From positions 122,740,501 through 122,804,500 of the forward strand of contig OX465596.1 in NCBI GenBank assembly GCA_950022295.1: DNA of 64,000 bases, in the 5' to 3' direction. A program made the position numbers and the translations under genes. The notes under the pieces are model-generated. The model searched no databases. It was not told the DNA's origin and was given only the letters and a program-made list of their open reading frames with translations. This document shows positions 1 to 9,478 of the stretch, piece after piece (the stretch's first letter is position 1; each line of letters opens with the position of its first letter). Source of the stretch: Bromus sterilis (lineage: Eukaryota; Streptophyta; Magnoliopsida; Poales; Poaceae).

Positions 1-1090
1 CCCACCAGTAGCTAACAGCACCAGCTGGCTCGGGCTCCTCCCGAGCGGAACCGGCTGCGGCGGCGGTTGTGCACGTCGGCCGGGCGGCGCGACGAAGGGA
101 CGCAGAGGGCCGCGGCTGGAGACGATGGAGGCGGCGCAGGGGCCCCTCGGGTGGCGGCCTTCGGCGGCTGGAGGCGCCAGCGTGAGCAGCGGCTCGGCCC
201 GAGCTCCTCTCGGGTCCGGCCATGGCGCGACTTCGGGCGCAGGCGGTGCTCCGGGCGGCCTGCAGCAGGGGAGAAGGGGAGGAGGTTAGAGAGCGGGAGG
301 GAAGGAAGAGGAAAGAGGAGAGGGCGCGCCGGCGGGGGTGGCGGCTCGCCGGCTGCGGCCGGAGTGGAGGAGACGGCGGCGGCTTGCCCACGGGCATGGA
401 GACGGTGGTTGGTGAGGAGAGAGAGGAGAGAGGTAGGTGGGAGGTGGCTAGGGCGCGTCTGGGCCGTTGGATCGCCCGATCCGACGGTCCAGATCGCATG
501 GGGAGCAAAAATTCGGGATGTGGGGATAAAATGGGCAGATCTGAGCAAACTCAGGGGGGTGGCTGCAATTTTTTTCTAGGGAAACCCTAGAAAAGGGGTG
601 GGAATGTGGTGGTCTTTATATAGCCCCGGTGGCTGGCAGTTTGCAAAAACATCCTCGGTTTTTCTCTCGCGCGCACGGTGGTCACGTTTCTGACCGCCGG
701 GGGTCCGCAGTACCTCCGATTCGGGTAAAACTTCGAACTGCGCGATCAGCTTGTCGAGCCGGCGGCGTTCACCTCGCGCTGGAACCGTTCCGAAAACACT
801 TTCCGACGCGCTATAAAAATAACCCGTTTAATTATTAAACGGGGTTTTTCGTTCCGTTGGCTGCGGCTGGTCCTGTGCAGGTTGCGACGGTGCTCGGGTG
901 AAATCCCGGTGCCGCAGAGTCGTGTGCCGTTGGGGAAAAGGGTCGGTCACGCATCCGATATGAGAACAAGGGGGAGAAATATTCACCGATTATTATTTCG
1001 GTGAAGCAAACACCACAAACAATACAGGCAATCAAACAATTCACACCGAAAACAATTTTTTTTTATTTTTGTGAAAACTGGGCTGTTACA
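1..1090 (-). mobile_element. Long-LTR retrotransposon, partial LTR (cut by window edge)
   Basis: Read on the minus strand, the LTR begins at 1090 with TGTAACAGCCCAG and matches the start of the LTR at 3217: same A/T-rich stretch, the CCGTTTAATAATTAAACGG motif near 825-845, then a TATA box (plus-strand tttatata, 615-622) followed by a GC-rich leader (about 60-560). The LTR end is not reached, so it continues left of the window. The overlapping 120-180 aa reading frames in the GC-rich leader differ in every frame and show no conserved domain; I read them as composition artefacts. Family name not assigned. Confidence 0.7.
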
Positions 1091-2403
1091 GGAACAGCCC
1101 AGCCTCCCATCATTCGTCAAATATAAATTAACATCATAATAATAATAAATATCAACCAACTTCTTTAATAACATGATATTCCAACCATAGCATAGGGTAA
1201 GCAGCAATTTTTCCTACTCATACTAAGCAATGGATGAGCAGCTGTAACTTAGCAATACAAAGGTTTGTTGGGATGTGAGGATCATGGATGTTTGGTTTTT
1301 GAATGTGGCATAAGCAAAGTGGATAGGATCAAACAAACGTTCTAGACTATAGCTAGGTAGGTAGGCAGAGAGTTATAAAGTAATGGTATGAATCTTCCCC
1401 TTGCCTGGGTAATCGGTCGACAGAGCAGACGTAGCAGGGTCCTCGGGCTCGGTGTCGGAAATATCCACGTAAGTCTCCTCGGCAGTCTCAGGTGCTAACG
1501 TAAGGTACCGGCAAGAAAAGCACACAAGTAAACATCGGGATCAACAATGCTCAGGCATGGATGAGATGATCAAGTTTAATAGACATGGTGTGACCCTATC
1601 TAGTCAAATTTAAATGGAGGTGTTGACGACACGTCAACAACTTCATATGCAATTACTTGTTAATTTTTGTGGCTTTGGTCAGAGCCTTAACTTTGGTGTA
1701 TGTAGCATGGCAACATGGCATGGCATTAAACAATAACAACAAGTTAACAATAAGAAAATGCATCGTGAAATTAATCTATCAATTCCGGAGACGAAAAGGT
1801 GTCGATGAAAGTTGACACCGGATAAGTTTTCAAAAGAAGGATCGGAGACCCGCCACTCTTATATAACAATATGTTTGGGGTTATCCAAAGGATCAAGATC
1901 ACAGATTGATGACATGGTGCATGATCCAAGGAAAAGAAAGGATTTGGGCCAAGGTGGTGTATGTGAAAGGTTCACCCCAATTTGTATTTAGCAAAATACA
2001 AATGGTCAACACCCCTTAGCCAACACTCCAAAATATCTGCCCCATCTAAATGGCATGGCCACCATGAGGAAAAAGCAAAGGATTTGATAAGAAAAAAAAG
2101 GAAGGTGGCATACATATGGGCAACCTCATATATCATCATTTTTATGTTGCTCAAAACATAAAAATGTTGCCACCACAAGAATCCTTGGATTTTTCTACCC
2201 CATAAACATGTACAACATGTCAGCATTTGAAATGAGATTCAAATACTACAAGGGTTTGGAAAATATGCTAAAGAAAAAAAGAAAACAGACAGAAGAAAAA
2301 AAGAAGAAGAGGGGCTCAGCCTCTGGATCTCTGGGCTGAAACCAGCCATACTGGCCCAGCCCGACCCACCGAGGAAAAAAAAAGGGGCCAAAATCCACAG
2401 CGC

Positions 2404-2475
2404 TAGGCTGGGATTCGAACCTGTGACCTCTTGGTCTCGACACAGGGCACCCACCAGTTGAGCTACAAGCACCTC
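2404..2475 (-). other. tRNA-like sequence 1 (pol III box A/B)
   Basis: On the minus strand there is a box-A-like TAGCTCAACTGG (2454-2465) and, 30 bases further on, an exact box B GGTTCGAATCC (2411-2421). Acceptor and T stems pair poorly, so it is not a functional tRNA gene but a tRNA-derived remnant, as in the heads of plant SINEs. It is one of three similar units in the same orientation. Confidence 0.55.
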
Positions 2476-2569
2476 ATGTGCACAAAGCCAACTGAATAAG
2501 AAAACAACTAGCTACTACTCGGGGTAACTGAAGAAAAAGCAAAACTGAAGGAAAAGGGGCGCCTTGCGC

Positions 2570-2640
2570 CGGCCGGGGTTTGAACCCAGGACCTCTCGGT
2601 AAGAAACCGAAAGGTGTAGCAACTGCGCTGCTGCTAGTTA
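2570..2640 (-). other. tRNA-like sequence 2 (best preserved of three)
   Basis: On the minus strand it reads as a near-complete tRNA body: D-arm region starting TAGCAGCAGCGCAG (2623-2636), an anticodon stem TCGG/CCGA closing a 7-base loop TTTCTTA (anticodon position TCT), and a T arm CTGGG-TTCAAAC-CCCGG with five pairs. The acceptor stem is not convincing. It could be a decayed tRNA gene or a SINE-type head. Confidence 0.55.
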
Positions 2641-2789
2641 CTGTACAAACTACAGGAGGAAGCCGTATGTATACGGTATACAGCGTTAACTGAACTTCCA
2701 TACGCTGTCAAAATCGACAGTGCCTCTCTGACGAAGCTGAACCTACTCGCTCGCGGCAAACCGAGGGAAAGAAAAGAGGGTGCCTTGCT

Positions 2790-2860
2790 CTGCCAGGGAG
2801 TGATCCCGAGACCCATGGTCTCGATGCAGGGCTCCAACCACTCGAGCTACGACTAGGCGC
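2790..2860 (-). other. tRNA-like sequence 3
   Basis: On the minus strand it has box-A-like TAGCTCGAGTGGTTGG (2834-2849) and a degenerate box B GGGATCACTCCC (2796-2807). It resembles unit 1 in the middle part (CGAGACCA). The A boxes of the three units are about 171 and 213 bases apart, and similar purine-rich gaagaaaaag plus gccttgc stretches precede units 2 and 3 on the plus strand, pointing to a tandem origin. Confidence 0.45.
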
Positions 2861-3216
2861 TCGTCTGCCACGCAGATCGAAGGAAGGGACTAGGGGGCGC
2901 GATCTGAAGAAAAAGGCAGCGGCTTGCACTGCCGGACTGAAGAAATTCAGTTTGCAGCCGCTGCACGCGGAGCAACTCCGGCGTCCTTCACCTCGGCCAA
3001 GGCTCACCGGCTTCTCACCGGCGCACCCCCATCCGTAGCCGGGACCGCCAGGGTTCCATTTTTCCACTAAGCTCGCCTCGCCGCACTACCTACGAAGACT
3101 ACTCCTACTCGGAAGATCACGGCGGCAAACACCTATCGTGGGGAAATAGAGAAAAGGGGCGGGAGAAAGCGGGCTCACAGCGAGGTCGGCTGGAGTCGTA
3201 CGGGCTCGGGGGAGAT

Positions 3217-6200
3217 TGTAACAGCCCAGTTTTCACAAAAATTAAAAATTTTGTTTTCGCTGTGAATTGTTTGATTGTCTGATTTGATTGCGGTGTTTGC
3301 ATCCCCGATTTATCGATCGGCGGTTATTTTTCCCCCTCTAATCTCGTATCGGACGGAGACCGACCCCTTCCCACCACGATTACGACCTTGCGGCACCGGG
3401 ATTTCACCCGAGCAGCGTTGCAACCGGCACAAGTCCAGCCATCGCCACCGGATCGAAAAACCCGTTTATTTAATAAATGGATTATTTTATTGGGGCGCCG
3501 AAAAATGTTGTCAGAATGTCACTGCAGTGAGGTACGATGGACGGGCTCGACGCGCTGAGCGCGTGGTTCGAGATTTCGTCGGAATCGGAGTCCGTATGCA
3601 CCTTCGGCGTTCACGAACGCGATCACCGGACACGCGAGAGGGGTACCGAGGGCGTTTGCGTCAACTGGCCAGCCAACCAGCCCTATATAAAGACCACCAC
3701 TCCCCTAGGCCTTCTAGGGTTTCCCCCATGTAGAATTTGCAGCCACACCCCTGTTTTATCTCAGTTCTGTCCAATAGGTCCCTCACAGCTCGAAACCCTA
3801 GCCCCCACCCTCGATCTGGACCGTTAGACCCAGATCAGAGGGCTCTCAATGCCTCCACGTAGCCCCAACAGCCTCCACCAGGGAACCGGGCCCCGCAGGG
3901 CCCTCCTCTGCCGCCGCGGCCCGCCCAGGGCCCGGATCGGGCCGAGCCGCCTTCGCCTCCCACGCCATGGTCGTTGAGGAGCCGCCTCGCACGCCGGCGA
4001 GCGCGCCGCCGGCTGGCCACCGCGCGCCGAGCCGCCCCGGCAAGGTCTCCCCGCGTCGCGCCCCTCTCCCTTCTCCTCTTCCCTCACCGCCTCCTCCCTC
4101 ATCTCCCTGCAGGTTCCCTCCGGCGTCCTCCGCGCCATGGACGAGCTCGGCCAAGCTCGGGCCGCCGTGCCCCACCGCTTGAAGCCACGGGAGGCTGCCC
4201 CGCCGCCTGGATCCGGCGAGGGCCGACCGGATCCGCGCCGCCTGCGCCCCCTCCTAGCCCCCTCCGCCGCTCCTTGGCTCGCCAGAGCCGCGGAAACGGC
4301 CGCCGCGACCGCAGCCTCACCATGGCTGAGCCACTCGGGAGGCTCCTCCAACCCAGCCGGCCAGGTGGGCCGCCTCCAGGCCCAGGCGCCCCGGCCCGAA
4401 GGCCAGAGCCCAGCAAGCCCGAGGCCAGCCGCCAGGCCCCCCCTCCAGCCAGGCCAGATGGACCCCGAGGCCCATAGTGAGCATTTTGGCCCGAACCTTT
4501 TTTTTTTACTGTCGGACGACCTGCGAATTTTGCTAAGTCCTTTATTTTTGTGCTGCTGATTCAATTTTGCAACGACGATAGCAAGCGATCTGTAGCTCCG
4601 ATGAATGTGCCCCCAAAACGAAAGTTTCTCAGAATTGTGTGTACTTTAATTCATCTTTTGTGAGCATTTGCATTTGAGTTCATCTTGATTGTGTAATTGT
4701 GTGCTGAACAGGGCATCAGGCCGTTAAACAGCTAGTTTTTGCTATTATGTGCTGCTGTTGTTATTTTGTTGCAACTTTGCATGATGATTGTAACAAATCC
4801 ATGAGGCCTATTGCATTGATTCCTTTTGCGTTGCGTTAAGCAATGTTTCTACTTAAGTTTCATGCATTCACATGCCATAATTTCCTGTTGCATCATGTTT
4901 ATATCTTGCTCCAAAGTGATGATCCTGATGTTATTGTGCTGCTATTGCTGAAACTGTTATTTTGTTGCAACTTCGGATGACGATTGCTTCGCAACCGTTT
5001 ATCGGAATTGAGTGATTCCAATTGCATATTGTTAAGCATGATGTCTACTTTCATCCCATGTATTGCTATGTCATGTTGCTGCACTTTTGCATATAGATTT
5101 ACCCCTGTTTATACAGCATGTGTGCATAACTTGTCTTGCTTATATCTTTTTAACCGTAACTCCGTTTGGAGTGTTCTTTATATGTAACTTGATTAGTTTT
5201 TCGTGTTCTTTGTGTTTATGCTATTGTTTGCTGTTGTTAACCAACCTAAAATATGGTTTAGGGCAGAACGGTACCAAATCTTTTAATTATCGTGCGGCAC
5301 TTAGTGTTATGCCATGTTTAGGTTGTGCCTCACTTAAATTGACTAGCATAGATAGTTACTTTGTGCTTCACCTCTTGAACTGTTTGTGTGCTATGCCATG
5401 CTTGCTTGAGTTGCCATGTTAATAACCGTTGTTTGGTCACCTGTAGCTAAACAACTTGAACCACCGTAAACGTGCGGTATCGTCGTGTGTGACTAGTACC
5501 CCACTTAAATTGTTAGTAACCGCTCTCGACGGTAGGTGCGATGTCTCGTGTTGCTTCTTGTTGATGCTTGCTCGTGTTTGCTCCGTAGTAATAGTGGTGC
5601 ATCGTTGATTGCTTTCCAGTGTTTACTTCTTGTGTGCTTCCGCGGGTACCTCTCGGAGACGATGCGAGCTTGCGATCGACTACACCTTCGGAACCCGACT
5701 TATCAACAGGCAAGGACTTGCATTACTTATGATCCATTCTATTTCAACCAGCGGTTTGCATGCTAGTATAGGTTAGGTTCGATGTTTGATCCTACCACAT
5801 GTTTACAGCCTCTTTTAAACCAATACAGCCATGTCCCTTCCCAGCAAACCTTGTACTTCTATGTTACTATTGCTCGTTGCTCAGCCCCTGCCTAGTATGC
5901 ATGCTTAGGATGCTACGATGTTACCCCGTTACTCTTTGGGTTGGGATATCACCTGATTATTATATTATTGTTGATGATATGATTATTATTATAATGTTGA
6001 CTATATTCGACGAAGGATGGAAGGTCTAGGCTATCCCGTCCCGACGCTTTGTTCCATTCGAGTCACCTAGGACCCGAGTTCCGGGTATTGGTTTTGAGAC
6101 TGAGCGTGCCTAACCGCGTGTGGGATTTTATGGGGTCCCCTCTTCTTACCTACCTAGCTTCAAACATTTCTAGTGGTGGCCCAAGCTGATTTACCATTTG

Positions 6201-7375
6201 AAAACCGTGTGTGTGTCTGTTGGGTCGCTCCTGGCAGATATTATTTAAAACAACTCGGACCAGTGAGGACATAGTTCCCTTGCTGGCCCATCATGACCGG
6301 CTGAGGACCCGGTTATCCCAATGTGTGATGAACCGGCAATCCAAACCTGGAGTCATACGGTAGAGACCAGATCGAGAGCGCGGCCGGCTCCTGAGCTGGG
6401 TGTCGTCTCACCGGGGGCCACCCGGATTTGTTCGTTGTTAGCTAGAGGGACCTGTCGTTTCGGATCTCTTGGAACTAAATCATAAAATGGTTGCCTGTGA
6501 TGGGTAGCAACTGAGAGTGAGGGACGTGCGTGCGGAGCCTCGTAATGGGCAGTTGGTACACCCCTGCAGGGTTAAATCTTTTCGAGAAGCCGTGTCCACG
6601 GTTATGGACGACTTGAGACCTACTCCTTGTTCATAGACAACAACAACTGAGATAATCTTAATATAACTTGATCAACGTGTGCGTGTGCCTTGACTGCTTC
6701 TTCTTCGTCGGGATGCGAAGAGGAGGACAAGGATAGGATAGGTGTTATGTTTGCGAAGTAGTTGATAGCAAGACTTGTTGGAGGCGATTCCTCATCGAAT
6801 GCTTGGCTTCTTATCTTACTCTCTAGATCGTTAGCCACTTCATAAATGCTAGTGCGGCAGCAACCTCACCACTTACCCCTTCCTTACCGTAAACTACTAG
6901 TTGTCCTAGAATGACGAGTGATGAGGTCCTTGCTGGGTCAGATGACCACTATAGTTGGATGCTGAGTACCTCTGTACTCATGATACTACCCCCAAACTCT
7001 TTTCAGGGTTCTTGATCGACAACAGGTATGGTGATCGACGTTTCACGTGGAGACTCGACGACGACTAGCTAGGTGGATCCCGGCGGAGGGCCTGGACCCG
7101 TGTGGTTATGGGATCGTTGTTTTTCTCTTTGCCATTAGGCTTTTGCTTGTAGTCTGTACTCAGACATATATCTTCCGCTGTTGTATTGTATTTGAGGCAG
7201 TTGTATGCCGATTGTATGAGATGTTGTATCCTGTATCTGTAATGTTGTGATATCATGTTGGAAATCCGGGGCATATGGCTTTGTCATATGTCGCGGTGGG
7301 TCCGATATGTGCTTCGTCCCCGGATCTGGGTGGAAACACCTAGATCTGGAACAGTACCGCATATCGGGCCTTACA
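3217..7375 (+). mobile_element. Solo LTR, 4.16 kb, long-LTR retrotransposon
   Basis: It begins TGTAACAGCCCAG (3217) and ends GGGCCTTACA (7375), flanked by a perfect 5-bp TSD GAGAT (3212-3216 and 7376-7380), with no internal domain: a solo LTR left by unequal recombination. A TATA box (3684-3691) is followed by a GC-rich leader (about 3840-4480), then A/T-rich sequence. Frames in the leader (e.g. 3824-4564, 4137-4559) overlap on both strands and look non-coding. A related short element at 56614 keeps a tRNA-iMet primer site, so the family uses that primer. The length is in the range known for large retrotransposon derivatives (LARDs), but I did not recognise a named family. Confidence 0.88.
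3684..3691 (+). promoter_or_regulatory. LTR TATA box
   Basis: TATATAAA is followed 3' by the family-conserved GACCACCACT and CTTCTAGGGTTT leader start. The same arrangement occurs at 615-622 (minus strand) and at about 23454 (plus), so this is the likely LTR core promoter. Confidence 0.6.
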
Positions 7376-8293
7376 GAGATGGTCGCCGGCGTCCTTGACG
7401 ATGGCGATCCGCGCGGGGGAAAAGCTTCAGGCCATGGACCTCGTGTCCATGGCGGCTTCAGGATAAAACGGGGAGGAAGGAGAAGAAGATGGGAGAAGGA
7501 GGTGGCGGCACTGGGAGGAGGAAGAGGGGCTAGGGTTCGAGGAAGGCCGCAGCTTAAAAGGGGGGAAAGGAGAGGATGGAGGAGGGCTACACGCCAAGCT
7601 CCTCTCCTCTGCTTCTGACGAGAGAGAGGGAAAAGGGACAGGAGGTGGGGGGATGACATGCGGGCCCGAGGGGAAAAGGAGAGGGAGAGAAGAGAGAAAA
7701 ACAGAGAAAGGGGGATGTCTCGGCTGGGCCAATTCGAAGAGGATCGAGTTGGGCCAGAGCCCAACGTTCCTCTCTGCCCCCTTTCTAAAAAAAATCAAAA
7801 GCAGATTTCTATTCTAAAAAAACAGAAACCTGTTGAGATTTTCCAGAGCAATTAAAAAGGGATAAAATCATAAGAAAATATGTTTTATCATCCTTTTAAT
7901 TCTCTTGATTTTATAAAAATGGTTCAACCATTTTTGGAGCAAGTGGAAATTGAACCTTTTGAATTTGAATTCAAATGTTTTCCCTTTTGCTTCCCTATTT
8001 TTCAGAGGGTGAAAAATAGTTATAAAATCATGAAAAATTCCTTAAACTCCAAAGTATTGGCTTAGCAAAGTTTGGAGCCCACTGAACACACATGCATTGC
8101 AAACACACCACCATTCCATCCTTGGCTTTGATCAAAATTCATACAAAATGAAAAGGCAAGTTGGGTTCACTTCTCATCACCACCATGACCACATGGAAAG
8201 TTACACCTTACATGACCACAACTTGGAATGCAAAAGAGGGGGAAATTCACAAGTACATGGTGATCATATTGATGCCACTCCTGGGCTGTTACA
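7376..8293 (-). mobile_element. Older minus-strand LTR-type element, proximal part
   Basis: On the minus strand it starts at 8293 with TGTAACAGCCCAGGAG, sharing only the first dozen bases with the long-LTR family, and runs to the GAGAT target site of the solo LTR. The minus strand from about 7800 to 7380 is C/T-rich leader-like sequence with overlapping frames (7135-7764, 7427-7798) and no domain. The solo LTR therefore landed in the leader of this element. Confidence 0.45.
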
Positions 8294-9189
8294 CCCATCC
8301 ACCCTGCTAGGGATATCCACTTTTTTGTTTGGCTGAGTAAAAATAGAAATATGGTTGGAGATATCCAAGTGGCTGATGGATTCCTCAGATGGCAACCGTA
8401 CGAGCGAGCCGGCGGCTCGCATGGCTGGCTTTTTCCGCTGCGCCGCCGCGTCTTGGTCGGCTCCTTTGTCGCCGTGCTGCTGCGCCGGCTTCTCTACCGC
8501 CGCGTCGCCGCGCCGCCGCCGGCTTCTTTGACGCTGCCGATGGCTCCTCTACGCACGACGCCTCCATGCCATGGATGGCTCCTCTGCGCGCCGCGCCTCC
8601 TTGCCATGGTTGGCTCCTTCGCTCCACGTTGCTGCACCATGGCCGACCTCGCCATCGCGTCGTCGCCCCATGGCCGATCGCGCCGCCGCGTCATACAGAT
8701 GTGTTCGCTCCTCCGGCCATCCTCAACTTCCGGCCTTGACGGGCGCTCCTCCGGTTGTCCTCAACCTCCGGCCTCGACACGCGCTGCTCGGCCATAGGCT
8801 CCTCCGCCACCGTTGTAGAGAGAGCGGAGGAGAGAGGGAGAAGAGCAGCAATCTGTTTCAGAAAATTTTGAGATCTAGTGAAAAACGATTCAAAACGAGG
8901 CAGCGCCGGGCTGGATGGCCATATCCGTCACTTTTTCGCTGACAAGCGGAGCCGAGATTTTGAGGAATATTTTACGAATCTGGCTGCCCATATCCTTGCT
9001 CGTCAACAAACCAAAGACATGGCATCCACTCTAAAACTGGCTATCCCTATCCTCTGCTCGTCTATGCTCGTGAACCAAACGCATCCCATGTCAAGCAGCA
9101 TTAGAACGAGCATAAAAGTTCATGAAGTTAGATCACACTTACAGAACCGAACACTTCAACGAATAACTGAATATTAGACACGAAAGATG
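8294..9189. other. Unassigned sequence, GC-rich centre
   Basis: No gene recognised. From 8385 to 8830 the sequence is GC-rich with degenerate repeats around ATGGNTGGCTCC and CGCCGCGCC, giving long overlapping frames on both strands with alanine/arginine-rich translations. GGATATCCA motifs near 8313 and 8362 and a CCAAACGCATCCC stretch near 9080 recall ends of grass DNA transposons, but I could not pair them into an element. Confidence 0.3.
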
Positions 9190-9478
9190 AACGATAGTCT
9201 GTCTGCTTATTTATCAAAAAGGGATGAAGGGCCAAAAGAGGTATCCAATATCCTTTCTATTGGGTTCCAGAAAATCAGTACCAAATAACTTACATTCAAG
9301 TAGCAACATAGCAGAAACAATTATTTCAAATGAACTTCAGTACGCAACAGTGGATAACTGGTGCGACAATAGTCGTCAAACAAAAACTCCTAGCCACATT
9401 GAAAACAAAATAACAGCGCAACAGGAATTCACTCCTGTCAAGAATATATGTTGGTAGGTACTTGTCTTAGGCTTGCTC
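9190..9478 (-). other. Probable 3' UTR of the Rieske gene
   Basis: About 290 bases downstream of the TAG/TAA-bounded coding end are moderately A/T-rich, lack transposon termini and lead straight from the stop codon. The poly(A) site cannot be fixed from sequence alone. Confidence 0.4.

Larger units (their letters stand above)
1091..3216 (-). mobile_element. Older minus-strand LTR-type element, distal part
   Basis: This block is separated from its other part (7376-8293) by a solo LTR flanked by the duplicated target GAGAT, so the two halves were once contiguous. It has no long reading frame with a recognisable domain. It contains three tRNA-like sequences (2404-2475, 2570-2640, 2790-2860), listed separately. 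The rest (1091-2240) is A/T-rich with nothing I can name. Whether it is LTR or internal region is unclear; the start signal TGTAACAGCCCA at 8293 (minus) suggests an LTR about 3 kb or longer. Confidence 0.45.

Noticed and set aside
67..579. 170-aa frame and overlapping frames in the GC-rich block at the left edge
   Set aside because: Comparable frames exist on both strands, composition is biased, and the block is the post-TATA leader of an LTR.
2570..2640. A functional tRNA-Arg(TCT) gene
   Set aside because: Anticodon and T arms fold but the acceptor stem does not.
3824..4564. 246-aa minus-strand and 167/140-aa plus-strand frames
   Set aside because: Overlapping GC-driven frames within the solo LTR leader; no domain and not preserved in the other LTR copies.
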